Of a DNA stretch of 64,000 bases, positions 10,452 to 21,965 are shown one piece after another. The stretch is from Heterohyrax brucei (lineage: Eukaryota; Chordata; Mammalia; Hyracoidea; Procaviidae): the NCBI GenBank assembly GCA_028571685.1, contig CM053162.1, forward strand, positions 9,242,001 to 9,306,000, written 5' to 3'. The notes beneath the pieces are model-generated. The model was not told the origin of the DNA and did not search any database. It worked only from the letters and a program-made list of their open reading frames with translations. How positions within the stretch are numbered: the stretch's first letter is position 1; each line of letters starts with the position of its first letter. The position numbers and the translations under genes were made by a program.

Positions 10452-10613
10452 AAACAAAAACAAAGCTATTGCCATAGAGTCAATTTAGACTTACAGCAAC
10501 CCTGTAGTGCAGAGTAGAACTCCCTGTAGGGTTTTCAAGGAGCAGCCGGTGGATTCTAACTCCTGACCTCTTGGTTAGCAGCCAAAGTCTTAGCCAGTGT
10601 GCCACCAGAGTTC
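10452..10613 (-). mobile_element. AfroSINE
   Basis: Reversed family text: 'gccatagagtcaatttagac', 'agcaaccctgtagtgcagagtagaactccc', 'ggagcagccggtggattctaactcctgacctcttggttagcagcc'. Diverged but complete. Confidence 0.9.
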
Positions 10614-11799
10614 TTTATTGAGAAAAGAATGATTGTAATCTCAAAGTGACACCAGGAGGGAAAACACAGGATGACCATTTCTCCCCACACGTGACTTGGA
10701 GACACTGCAAAGGTAGCCTTCACCAGAAACTATGTTTTTGTCAAAGTGAGGAAGGAGACAGCGTTCTTGGGCAAATCTAGGACCATAAATTTGCTCACTC
10801 TAGAACCAGGGGATATTTGACCTTGAAGAGATGGACATCAGCAAACACTGCTCCAGACTTTTGAAGACCTAAAGCCATTCTATTGGCAATATGCAGATTT
10901 ATAAATAATGTATGTTTACTTTTCCAACTGAATTCACTGAAAACTGATACTCCTCTGCCTCCTACTCTCTTTTCATCTTCAATGCTAAACACAGGGGTTA
11001 ACCATCAGAAAAACGTGAGCAAACAGAAGAGGTAGGTGAGTTGGGGTCCCCAGAGACAGTGATGGAACCATCCACAGAGAAGACCCTACTCCCAACGGGT
11101 AGTACCAGGGCGGTGCATAAGAACAAGCTGCTAAGAGTATTTTCCCTAAGCTGCAAGGGACATCAAGAACCAATGCTTCACCTTTGCCCCATCTCTTCTT
11201 TTCATTACCAAAACATCCAGTCCTACAGTGAGGGGAGATTTGATAGCATCACATAACTGGAAATCCAAGATGGAGCTCAACTTCACTGAAGATACAAGAC
11301 TATAAATAAATGATAAGACATGAAAGAAAGATCAGGCTCCTGATCTTTTCTCATAAATCCTCTTGACTCTGATTGCTCTATCTAAAAGTAGATTAAGTTT
11401 ACAGCAGCAGTTTTGAATGGAGTGCAGCCAAAATGTACATAGCTTGAAGGCTTCCTGGAAGGGTTATGTTCTCTGGAAGGAATTAAATGGGTTAGGAAAT
11501 ACTGTGCTGGTAGAGGATCTTATGAGAAGGGAAAGTGGCTCAATTTTACTAACCAAGTGGGGTATTCCAGGTCTACCTGTGAAAGGATATCCCTTGTGCT
11601 ACAGAATGGGTACTGGTTCTTACGGTGCAGGTGGTATAGTTATTTATACAGTACAACAGAGTAGTATGATATCATAGGTCTATGGTGGGTAGAAGGTGGA
11701 ATTTTCCTAAAACAGCGTATTCTGTGAGGTGAGAGGGAGGAAAACTTAGAATTGACAAGATAAAAGTGTTTTAAACCTTCAGAGGAAGAAAGAACTGTG
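10614..11799. other. Single-copy DNA, no feature seen
   Basis: No repeat family or coding domain recognised. Short frames near 10795-11256 and 11417-11677 have no recognisable motif and no supporting context. Confidence 0.5.
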
Positions 11800-11995
11800 C
11801 AAGACTTTGGGCATCTCAGAGAATCTCTGTTAGTTTCTGTTTCCCTTATTTGGGAAATGGAGATAATTATAAGATCTATGTCAAAGAAGTGTTGTAAAGA
11901 TCAAGTGGAATTGTACATGTAAAGTTATTAGCATGGTGCCTAGAATATATTAACCGCACATAAATATTAGTAATTATCATTGCCATGATCAGAAT
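11800..11995 (+). mobile_element. MIR SINE fragment
   Basis: Contains 'tttcccttatttgggaaatggagataat', 'ttgtaaagatcaagtgg' and 'agcatggtgcctag', the ordered 3' half of MIR. Confidence 0.65.
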
Positions 11996-12050
11996 TATCA
12001 TCATTATTCACCTGAGTGAAAAATACAGTCTATAATGTTCTAAGGTAAAA

Positions 12051-12245
12051 CTGGTTGATAAGCTGACTGTGACTCATGGCTACTCCATGTGTGTCAGAGT
12101 AGAACTGTACACCAGAGTTTTCAATGGCTGATTTTTCAGAGTTAGACTGCCAGACCTTTCTTCCGAGGCACCTCTAGACGAACGTGAACCTCCAGCCTTT
12201 TGATTAGCAGCAGCGCGCTAACTGTTTGTACCAACCAGAGACTTC
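12051..12245 (-). mobile_element. AfroSINE, longer variant
   Basis: The reversed variant form contains the extra block 'ttttcaatggctgatttttcagagttagactgccagacctttcttccgaggcacctc' (partly quoted), ending 'ttagcagcagcgcgctaactgtttgtaccaaccagag'. The same variant is the host SINE at 33162-33540. Confidence 0.85.
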
Positions 12246-12459
12246 TGTAGTGTTCAGGAGGTTAAAGAATCCTGTTAATTCACTGGAGATCAGTAAGTTA
12301 AGTATTAGTAGTAGATCACCCAGAAACTGAGTTTAAGAGGAAGGACTCTAGGGTTTAATAAAGTTACAGGTGAAAATTGGCATCTGTATTTGAATAGTGG
12401 AGCTGAGAGATAAGCTTTTGAGTGCTAAGTAAAATATAATATTGCTAAGATACCAATCC

Positions 12460-12690
12460 ATGTGTTGATTCATTCAACACATATATTTATGAACACCCAC
12501 TATATGTTAAACTCTATTCTTAGCAATAAGGATATGGTACTGAACAAAGCAAGCAAAGCCTTTGCACCATGAACTTACTGAGAAAGAGGCAGGAGCAAAG
12601 AATACAGCAGCTGACCAAAAGCTTCAAAATGTGCCTGCAAGCCAGGGAAAGAACATGGTTATCATGGAACAGTTGGGTGTCTGATAAAGG
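12460..12690 (-). mobile_element. L2 LINE 3' end, antisense
   Basis: Shows 'ttgattcattcaacacatatatttatgaacacccactatatg', the reversed L2 3' terminus (tgttgaatgaatcaa). Diverged text follows. Confidence 0.55.
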
Positions 12691-12734
12691 TCTCTGCTGT
12701 TTCTTTGAATGAGAAATCTAACAGCAGTACAGAA

Positions 12735-12960
12735 GAAAGAGTAAATAAAAATTTGGAGCCAGATGTACAGGATCTGAGTCTTGGTTTAAACTAGCTGTGT
12801 GGCTAGTAACTCTGAGCATCAAGTTTCTTAATTATAAAGAAGCATCATCATAATTTCTTCCAAAGTTTTGTAAGGATTAAGAAAAGGCTTATGTCAAGCA
12901 CTTACTTTTGTGACTAGTATGTGGTATGAATTCAATAAAGTGGAGCTACTTTTGTATTCA
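12735..12960 (+). mobile_element. MIR SINE
   Basis: Ordered MIR blocks: 'tttggagccagatgtacaggatctgagtc', 'ctagctgtgtggct', 'catcaagtttcttaattataaag', 'ttttgtaaggattaag', 'gcttatgtcaagcactta'. Nearly full length and diverged. Confidence 0.75.
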
Positions 12961-13350
12961 TGCAATTTTTAAGTTGGACTACAGTTTCCTCATTTACCTC
13001 TGTTAGACTTTAGTTAAGTTCTTTTGAAAATGCCACACTATCTGACCCTGCTGAGAGAAATGAAGTGCACTGTGTTTTTCCAGCTTTAGATTTACACAAT
13101 GAGAGTTAACACGGTGCTGGCAGCTAGAGTTCTAGCGAGGACCCCTAGACAGGTATTCCCACCTTGGGGTGGAGGGAAGTGTATTTTAGTAAGGGAAGAC
13201 ATGTCCTTTGAATTCCAGGGAGAACACTGGGCAGAACATGGGATCAGAATGCAAACTCATGACTATCCAAACTCTCCTTTGAGCCTCCTTCACCTAAAGA
13301 GAGAGGTGTTTTAGTCCCTCCATTACTGCTTGTAAGATCCCTACCAGATC
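12961..13350. other. Single-copy DNA, no feature seen
   Basis: Includes a 71-codon frame at 13099-13314 with no recognisable domain, judged a chance frame. Confidence 0.45.
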
Positions 13351-13497
13351 TAAACCAAACCCTTTTGCTATCAAGTCTGTTCTGACTCACAGACTAGAAC
13401 TGCCCCATAGAGTCTCCAGTGAGCACCTGGCGGATTTGAAGCACCGACTTTTTGGTTAGCAGTCATAACTCTTAACCACTAAAGCACCAGGGTTTCC
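13351..13497 (-). mobile_element. AfroSINE
   Basis: Reversed family text from 'aaacccttttgctatcaagtctg' through 'gcacctggcggatttgaagcaccgactttttggttagcag' to 'aaagcaccagggtttcc'. Confidence 0.92.
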
Positions 13498-13520
13498 TAT
13501 AAGGTCCCTAAGGCAGTAAA

Positions 13521-13717
13521 ATGTTTGGAGCTAGACTGCTAACCAAAACCTTGGTTTAAATCAGCCCAGTGATATTTCCGGAGAAAGTCTTAGTAAACTT
13601 TTTCTGCAAGATCACAGCCATTGAAAATCCTACAGGTCAATTCTACTTTGACACATGTGGGTGGTCCATGAGTCACAATGAACTCTGCAAAGAGTTTTTT
13701 GTTTTGTTTTGTTTTTT
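13521..13717 (+). mobile_element. AfroSINE, longer variant
   Basis: Contains 'gctagactgctaaccaaaaccttggtttaaatcagcccagtg', then the variant block 'gagaaagtcttagtaaactttttctgcaagatcacagcc', then 'gtccatgagtcacaatgaactc' and a TTTTG tail. It lies 24 bases from an opposite-strand AfroSINE, forming an inverted pair. Confidence 0.8.
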
Positions 13718-15167
13718 ATGTATACTGCTGGCACTTAAGAACTGATTCTCAGAGTCACACCACTAATAGGAACTGGACCTTCAATGTTAGCCTTCTAGTG
13801 GGTGGACCTGTGTTTTGCAGCCCCAGAGGCTGCTCTGAGTCTATTCTACGAAAGGTGTTGTATTTCTCTCTGCCTCACAGCAAGTGAATTTAGACACAAA
13901 GCTAGAGCTTGGGATATCTATGCTTCTCACCTTTCAGCAGGTGCACAGTTTATATAAAATTTGGCATCTTTCACCAGCTCTTGACATATACTTACCAGAA
14001 TCCAACTCAAGTGGAGCCCAAGTGGCTGACATCTGCCTTCCAGTCTCTGATGGACTCAGCAGGGAAGCTTGTCTCCAGTAGGGGAAGCATTGTCAGATTG
14101 CCGTTTCTGGCAAATGAAAGCAGAATTGCTGCCTAACATAGGAAGGGCCAAGGCAGCCCTCTTGGTTCTTTTCCCAAGTCCTTTGCTAATGCTCTGTGGG
14201 GGTTTACAGGATGTCACTGTGCTTTTAAATCTGTCAGGAACCAGAATAACAAAAAATGGTTTCTATATAGTTCCGTCAGTGGTGATTCATGTGACCCCAA
14301 ATACTTTCAGGGCCTCTAGATTCAAAATGTTTGGGAATGGTTGATGTTATTATAGGAAACTGATCTGAGTCCTAATTATGACAAGAGCTTACATGGCCTC
14401 AATGCACAGCAGGTGCCAGCCCCTGTGCTAGCACATAGGCCCTAGGGTGACCCGAAAAAGGGCTCTAGGCCAGGCTTTACCAGTAAAGATGAGAGAAAGT
14501 GAGTCTCCTTCCATACTTAATTCCTGCTATGTTCTTAACAAACCAATTAGACAGGAAAGTTGATCATTAGTATTACCTTTGATATTACTTAAGACTTAAA
14601 TGTGGTGAACTGGACTAGCCCACATGTCAAGCCGAAGAGTCAAGCCTAAGAGTCCACTCATTACCCTTACTAGAGGTCTAACGTTGACAGAAAATTCAAA
14701 GCAAACTCTCCCCTCCGGTCTCATGCAATGCTGTGAGCCCCCCAGCTTGTCCACTCCAACTGCACGAGGGGCAATGAAGAGAGACCAGAAAGGAGCAGAC
14801 GGAAGCACAGAGAAAAGAAACTTTCCCTCTGCTTCTCCCTCCAATACTTGAATACAGTGCTGAACTAAAAACCCTTCACTCGTGTCAGAACTCCTCATCC
14901 CTTTGGGTTAGAATGCAATGTCCATCGTGTTTAGAGTTTGTGACCGAGATTGCGAAATCTCCGATTATGGGAAATACCAAGAAGATTCCCCCCATCTTTG
15001 AGGAAACTTCAGGAAATAAATCTTAGGAACATATGCCTTTCTCTCTCTCCCATAGTTTCTCAGCAATAAGTTATATTTAAAGCTAAGAATATTTAAGATA
15101 TTTCTTTTTATCGTAATACAAATGCTTTTGATTCATAGATGAGAAATGTCGGTTTGTCATACTTTGG
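13718..15167. other. Single-copy DNA, no feature seen
   Basis: I recognise no repeat. Frames of 65-100 codons occur (13884-14344; 14596-14898 on the minus strand), but they show no domains and mostly overlap one another on different frames. Confidence 0.45.
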
Positions 15168-15385
15168 CAGCTTATGGTTGCTATGATACCTGAAGCTATG
15201 TAACTGGTATTTCAAACACCAGCACAGCTACCTGCAGCAGACAAATTTTAGCAGAGCTTCTAGATTAAAACAGCCTAGGATGAAGGGTTCAGCAGTCCAC
15301 TTTTAGAACTTTGCCAATGAAAACCCTATGTATCACAAGGGAACCTTTTCCAATACTGTGGTGAAAAATCTGCTTCCTAGTTGGG
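15168..15385 (+). mobile_element. RTE 5'-region or RTE-related SINE fragment
   Basis: Text 'gcttatggttgctatgatacctgaagctatg', 'ggtatttcaaacaccagcacagc', 'cagagcttctagattaaaacagc' and 'ccaatgaaaaccctatg' matches, in order, the leader shared by afrotherian RTE elements and long AfroSINE-like elements (compare 38090-38230). I cannot tell which of the two it is. Confidence 0.6.
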
Positions 15386-16120
15386 AGAGAGTTATAAAGA
15401 TGATACAGGACTAGGCAATATTTTGTTCTTTTATCTATAAGGTCACTACAAGTCAAATCTGCCTTAATTTGATAACTAACAACAAGAAAAATAAATTATT
15501 CACTAAATTCTAATGGGTTAAACAGTATAAGCTCAAGGAGGGGATACTACACATAACTTGCCATCCCTTCACAAATAGAAAGGCAGCCCCTGGATTCCAC
15601 CCATTCCTGACTATGATTATTCTCTCCCTGGCTTCACCGGAAAATTCTACTCAGTTTTCACATCTGTTAAAGTGCCCTACTTGCTAAATATATAGTGAAC
15701 CAATAGCCGGTAAAGGGTTCATTCAGGTAGTCCCTTCTCCTAGTAGTTAAACCTATCTGAGGGCAGCGCAAGGCCACAAGTCTTCATACGTCTAATCACT
15801 CATCTGCACAGACAGCGCAGGTGATCAACTCAGTCAGAGAAGTCCTCTCAGTAGTAGAGAGGACCACGTTGTTAAGACTATTTAGTACTTCATACTACTG
15901 GAACATGAAAGAAGTACATATAAATAGTGGCATCAGTGAGAACAGTTTAAGGATTTATTTAATGTTTAAAAGAGAAACGATGCTCCCAACAACAACAACA
16001 ACAAAAAACCAATGTATTCTAACAGTACATTAATGGAACACACCAGGAATACGCCTTCTTTCACTTCCGGGCATCATCCTTCAAGGGGAATCATTAAAAT
16101 ACTACAGCTTGGCAATGAAT
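15386..16120. other. Single-copy DNA with an (ACA)n tract
   Basis: Nothing recognised except (caa)n near 15989-16005 and again at 16132-16150, directly before the L1. Confidence 0.45.
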
Positions 16121-16147
16121 ATTTTGACCTCCCAACAACAACAGCAA

Positions 16148-18120
16148 CAAAAATCCCCAGATCTTGATGGTTTCATTAGAGTATTAACAAATTGTCAAAG
16201 AAGAGTTACACCAGTGCTGCCAAAGAATTTCACAGCAGGAAATGGACAAAATACGTCCAAACTCATTCTATGAAGCCAGCACAACCCTGATGCCAAAACC
16301 AAGAAAAGATATCAGACAAAAAAAGAAAAGTACAGACCAGTACCTCTCATGAGTATAGGATCAAAAATCCTAAACAACATTTTAGCCAATAGAATTCAAC
16401 AACATGCTGAAAAATAATTCTCCATGACCAAGAAGCTTTCATACCAGAGACACAGAGATAGTTCAACATTAGAAAAACTATCGCTGTAATCAATTATGTA
16501 AATAAAACAAAAGAACCACATGACCTTAGCAATTGATGCAGAAAAGACGTTTGACAAAGTCCAGCACCCATTCATGATAAAAACTCTCAGCAAGGTAGGA
16601 CTAGAAAGAAAATTCCTCTATGTAATTGAGGGCATTTATACAAAGTCAATAGGCAACATCAATCTAAATGGGGAGAATCTGAAATCATGTCCTTTGCAAA
16701 TGAGAACTGTAAAAGGGTGCACTTTGTCACTACTTTTATTCAACATTGTGCTGAAGAGTCTAGCCAAAACAATTAGGCAGTAAAAAGAAATAAAAGGCAT
16801 CTGAACTGGTAAGGAAGAAATAAAAGTTTTGCAGATGATATGATACTGCACACAGAAAACTCTAAAGAATCCACAAGAAAACTACTAGAACTAACAGGAG
16901 AGCGCAGCAAAGTATCAAGATACAAGATAAATATGTAAAAATCAATTGGATTCCCCTATACCTATATAAAAAGAACTTCAAAGAGAAATCACCAAATCAA
17001 TTCCGTTTACAATAGCCCCCAAGAAAGTAAAATACTTAGGAATAAATTTAACCAGAAACTTAAAGACCTATACAAAGAAAGCTACAAGACACTAGTGTAA
17101 GAAACAAAAAGAGACCTACATAAATAGAAAAGTATACCGTGCTTACAGATAAGAAGACTCAACATTGTGAAAATGGAAGTTTTACCCAAAGCAATCTACA
17201 AATACAGTGCAATCCTGATTCTAATTCCAAAGGCATTTCTAAATCTTTTCCCCTCTTTTTTATTGTACATTAGATGAAGGTTTATAGAACAAACAAGTTT
17301 CTCATTAAACTGTTAGTACACATATTGTTCTATGACGTTGGTTAACAACCTCACAACAGGTTAATCCTCTCTCTTTTCAATATCCTGCCTTCTAGTCCCT
17401 ACCCCTGGACTGGCATGACCCATAAGTTCTATTTTGTTTTATGGACTTGTCCAATCTTTAGCTAAAGGGTAAGCCTTAGGAGTGACTTCATTACAAAGCT
17501 GAAGAAGTGTCTGGCGCCCATATTCTCAGGATTTCTCCAGTCTCTGTGAGGCCAACAATTCTAGTTTTTCCTTTTTTGAGTTAACAGTTTTGTTCCGGAT
17601 TTTTCTCCAGCTCTGTCAAGATCGTTAACCATCCAAGAAATCCAAATCAAAACTACACTAAGAAATCATCTCACCCCAACAAGGCTGGCATTTATTCAAA
17701 AAACACAAAATAATGAATGTTGGAAATGCCATGGAGAGGTTGGGACACTTCTACACTGTTGGTGGGGATGTAAAATGGTACAACCACTTTGGAATTAGAT
17801 TTGACACTTTCTTAAAAAGCTAGAAATGGAAATACCATACAATCTAGTAACCCCATTGTTTGGAATATAGCCTAGAAAAGTAAGGGCTGTCACACAAACA
17901 GAGACATGCATACCAATGTTTATTGCAGCACTGTCTACAGTAGCAAAAAGATGGAATCAGCCTAACTGCCCATCAACAGATGAACAAACAAACTACAGTA
18001 TGTTCACAGAGTAGAATACTATACAATGATGAAGAACAATGATGACCTTGGAAAACATCTCATAACATGGGAGAATCTGGAAGACATGCTGAGTAAAATG
18101 AGTCACATAACAACAAATGT
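16148..18120 (+). pseudogene. L1 ORF2 remnant (reverse transcriptase and C-terminus)
   Basis: An 87-codon stretch at 16520-16783 contains IDAEKTFDKVQHPFMIKTLS, then GCTLSLLLFNIVLKSLAKTI, the palm region of L1 reverse transcriptase. The catalytic FADDMIL is readable at about 16828-16848 in another frame. The C-terminal part near 17700-18060 is recognisable in pieces. The endonuclease is absent because of 5' truncation. Confidence 0.82.
17240..17630 (-). mobile_element. L1 3' UTR fragment, antisense, nested in an L1
   Basis: Begins with a T-run (17250-17262) and then a reversed L1 3' UTR of another type ('tagatgaaggtttatagaacaaacaagtttctcattaaac'). The sense version of the same terminus appears at 19204-19290. 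It is therefore a 5'-truncated insertion of a different L1 subfamily, or part of a rearrangement that also removed ORF2 text. Confidence 0.6.
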
Positions 18121-19203
18121 TATACGAAACCACTATTATAAGAACTCAACAAAACGTTTAAACACAGAAGAAAATATTCTTTGATGGTTACAAGGGTTGG
18201 GAGTAAGGATGAGGGGTATTCACTAACTCAAGAGTAGACAAGAAATATTTTAGGTGAAGGAAAGGACAACATACAATACAGGAAAAGTCAACACACCTGG
18301 ACTAAACCCAAAGCTAAGAAGTTTCCTTAAAACAACCAAATACTTTAAAGTATAGAATAATAGGGGTAGGGGTCTGGAGACCATGTTTCCAGGGGACTTC
18401 TAGGTCAATTGGCACAATGACGTTTATTAAGAAAATGTTCTACAACTCACTTTGGTGGTGTCTGAGGTCTTAAAAGCTAGTGAGCAGCCACCTACAATGC
18501 ATTAACTGCTCTCAACCCACCTGGAGCAAATGCAAATAAAAAACATCAAACAAGCAAGGAAAATATGAAACCAGAGACTCCATCAGCCTGTGGCCAGAAG
18601 AACTAAATGGTACCTATCACCAGTTACTGCACTGACAAGGAATACAACAGAGAGTCCTTGACAGAGCAGGAGAAAAGTGGATTGTAGAAATCAAATTCTA
18701 GTAAAAAGACCAGCCCACATGGTCTGACAGAGACAGGAAGGACTCCAGAAGACATGCTTCCCTGCTCTCTGTGAGCCCCAAAATGAGATTGTTCCCAAAG
18801 CCAACTCTTCAGACAAAGGCTAGAGTGGACTGTAAAACATAAAATGATAGTCATAAATAGTGTGCTTCTTAGCTCAAGTAGATACATGGGACCAAGTGGG
18901 CAACTCCTGTTCAGATTAGAGACAAGAAGACAGAAAGGGTTGAATGGACAAGAGAAATTTAAGGTAGAAAAGAAGAGTATTACACTGCCACATTATAGGG
19001 AGAGCAATATATACAATTATACACAATGTGAATATAAATTTTCATATGAGAAACTAACTTGAACTCTAAACTTTCACTTAAAGTGCAATTAAAAAATAAA
19101 AATAATAAACAAGACTAAAGGGGCACACCAGTCCAGGAGCCGGGGCTAGAAGGCAGAAGATTCAGAAAAGCTGGTAGTAGGGAATCCAAGAGTATTGACA
19201 TGT

Positions 19204-19290
19204 TGTGGAGTTGGTAACAAATGTCACAAAACAGTATATGTGCTAACTGTTTAATGAGAAGCTAGTTTTCTCTGTAAAAATTCATTTAAA
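19204..19290 (+). mobile_element. Short L1 3' end
   Basis: 'ggtaacaaatgtcacaaaacagtatatgtgctaactgtttaatgagaag' is the complement-matched sense form of the 17262-17350 segment. It is a severely 5'-truncated L1 of that subfamily. Confidence 0.6.
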
Positions 19291-19309
19291 GTACAATTTT
19301 GTTTAAGTG

Positions 19310-20212
19310 TTATTTGTTAAATTAGGGAAAGAAAAGAAAATTTCAGTGGGTAATGAAGCAAAAGTCATGACCTTCAAATTCTTAAAGACTTGTCACATGA
19401 ATGAGGCAGAAAAGGGGCTAATGGGTGGGAACTACTTTTCTTCATCACAACCAAAAATTTTTTACAGAATTGTCTGAAAGTTGACTCTACCATGTTACTG
19501 GGGTGTTTGAACAACAACTAGGTGATCACTTGACAAACAGTGTAGAGTCAATCCTTGTGTTGGAGGATAGGCTTAACTAGATTACACATAAACTATTCCA
19601 ACTCATAGTTTTTTTAGGATTTCTTTCTTCCACGTTAGAAATAAATAGCAAGATGCCCTGTCTTATTCATAAAGCAGTTCCTAGAGTAGGAAGCAAACTT
19701 TTCAAAATGGTTTAACTCTAGAAAGACAAACCTTAGCGTTGCAAGTTGGAGATGGGCAAATAGGGAGAGAAACTAGAATGGAGCAATTTACAGAGCACAG
19801 GAGAGTATACATTAGAGGGAAGCAAATGACAGGGAAATGTAGCTCCGAAGGGTCTGAGAAGGTTCTGATGGCCTGGGGAGAAACGGTGTAAGGAAACTTC
19901 CTATAAAATAAAAAGACCAACCTCATGGAGAAATTTGTATACCAAAGTCTGGGAACTTGACCACGGAAAGCTGGGATGGACCTGAACTTCTCTCAGCCCT
20001 GCTATCCCATGTAGTTGAGTCGTTGACTGTTTTTGCCTCTGAAGGACTAGTAGATGGAGCTGCCTCCCGGATTCACCTTTCGGCTCCACCTCTAAAACAG
20101 ACAAACAGAGATGCCTTTCTTTCTTTGCCTTCTCTGGTGATTTTTCTTATGTGCAGCAACCTACTGAGAGTGATGCATGTGCACACACAATTTAGGGTCA
20201 CAAAATGAAGGG
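19310..20212. other. Single-copy DNA, no feature seen
   Basis: Includes overlapping short frames at 19702-20208 on both strands without recognisable domains. Confidence 0.45.
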
Positions 20213-20460
20213 CTTTACTGCACAGTAGTTAAAAAGAATTCTGATTCTACAGTTACCCTACCTGGGTTTAAAATTCACCTCTGTCACTTGCTACATGTTG
20301 ACCTTGAGGCAAGTTAATTAGGTTTTGACTGCTTCAGTTTCTTCACCTATAAAATGAAAATAATATTGCCTGCTTCATAAGGCTGTTGTGAAAATTAAAT
20401 GATATTATACAAGTACAATCCCTGGCACACAGTATTAAAATATGTTAGCAATTGTCACGT
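20213..20460 (+). mobile_element. MIR SINE, near full length
   Basis: Ordered MIR blocks: 'cagtagttaaaaagaattctgattctacag', 'cctgggtttaaaattcacctctgtcacttgc', 'cttgaggcaagttaatta', 'gcttcagtttcttcacctataaaatg', 'aaggctgttgtgaaaattaaatgat', 'acaatccctggcacacagta'. The best-preserved MIR in the window. Confidence 0.85.
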
Positions 20461-21680
20461 TGTTTCAGAATCTGAGAGAAAAAAGGCTCACAGATCAATC
20501 TTGCACACAACGTATGATTGCAGGGATGGCCTGGGGACCCTTTTGTCCCCTTTGTCTAGTTTAAAGTTTCTTTCTATCTCTTTTGGTCTCATGGATACCA
20601 CTTTTTTGGCCCCAGACATGTCTCAATTTATAATAGTAAAGTCTATTATTATTATTATTATTATATCCTGATTGTATAAAATTAGAGGACGTTGTCATCT
20701 TCTCATGTTGATTTTATTTGGTAATAATTATAAGAAAGGCTTTGGCTTTGCCCCTTATCCCCTCTAGCAAGTGGAATAAAGCACCATCAAAGCTCAAAAT
20801 GAGCTTCTGCGTATGAGGAAATGAGAGTCGGACAGGTAAGGTCACTTAGCCACTCGTTCTGACAGCGGTGTGAAAACTTAGGCCAGTCTTTCTTACATAC
20901 CTCCAATAAATTTATTTAGTAAAGATATTTCTCAAGACATGCAGAGAATTATTTGTTAAAGGAACACACATTTCCCTCATACACATATGTTTTACATTTT
21001 CTACTTTCTTTAATAACATATATAAGAAGCTAGACATGTGTATGTATAGTCAACTGAGTATGATCCATGGCTAACTATGAACACTCTCATATAACTCTTG
21101 CAGTATCCTTGTCTGACTCTATTGATTGCATGGCTTAAATTCTGAACACCTTAGTGTGACAACTGCTGGGTCTGCTGCTCTGGAAACATCCTTTTTCTCC
21201 TTTGGGCCACATTAGCCCCAGGCCACAGAGGAGAAGGATAAGGAAGGGGAAGCATCCTAGCCACTACAGAGTTGGGCAGAGGGTGTAAGCAGCCAAAACT
21301 TTGTCTAACCAGAAAACCCTGTTTCAAAAGATAAATCTGATGTTTCAACCAAAATCTGCCCATTTTCTCAAACTTGTCTCTTCTTAAGTTTACCAACTCT
21401 CGGACAGATTCTTGAAGTGCTAATCATTTATTTAATAAGCAAGTTTTCATGTCAGGCACTAGAGATAGATACACGGGGAAGAAAAAACAAATTTGATCAG
21501 AGCAGAAAGACAATAGGAGTACAGAGAGACATCCCCAAGTTAGCTGCAAAGAACAAAAATGTCTCATTACTGGTCTCCACCCCTCCCACGCTCCTGTTCT
21601 CCTTCGTGTTGTAAATCAGAGCTCCCTCAAGTTTCTGTTGGCTTCTTGTCTTTTCTCCCATCAAAATCCGTTCCCGGGAA
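20461..21680. other. Single-copy DNA with an (ATT)n tract
   Basis: An (ATT)n microsatellite lies at 20643-20664. No gene or repeat family recognised elsewhere. Confidence 0.5.
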
Positions 21681-21842
21681 TTTACACTCACGGCCATCAG
21701 GTCTATTCCAACTCATAGCAATCCTATAGGACAGATTGGGACTGTGCCCCATAGAGCTTCTAAGGAGCAGCTGGTAGATTTGAACTGCTGCCCTTTTGGT
21801 TAGCAGCTGTGGCTCTAAACTAAGTATGTCGCCAGGGTGTCC
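21681..21842 (-). mobile_element. AfroSINE
   Basis: Reversed family text: 'cggccatcaggtctattccaactcatagcaatcctataggacag', 'ggagcagctggtagatttgaactgctgcccttttggttagcagc'. Confidence 0.92.
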
Positions 21843-21867
21843 ACACGTAGCTTAATTAGTCATTTGT

Positions 21868-21965
21868 TTGTTCAGCAAATGTATTTATAGCACTCACTGG
21901 CTGGCACCTACTAGGTACCAGGTTCTGCAGTAGATATCAGTCACCTACAACTTCTCTTGCAGATT
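21868..21965 (-). mobile_element. L2 or MIR3 3' end, antisense
   Basis: 'tttgttcagcaaatgtatttatagcactcactggctggcacctactaggtaccagg' fits the reversed L2-type terminus. Confidence 0.5.

Larger units (their letters stand above)
16125..19108 (+). mobile_element. L1 LINE, 5'-truncated, carrying an opposing L1 3' end
   Basis: Starts inside ORF2 ('aaatccccagatcttgatggtttcatt') and continues through reverse transcriptase. It is interrupted at about 17240-17630 by reversed L1 3' UTR, resumes at the ORF2 C-terminal region ('aatcaaaactacactaagaaatcatctcacc'), and ends in a 3' UTR with a poly-A at about 19090-19108. The ORF2 segment between reverse transcriptase and 17640 is partly missing. Stops are frequent. 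Confidence 0.85.
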
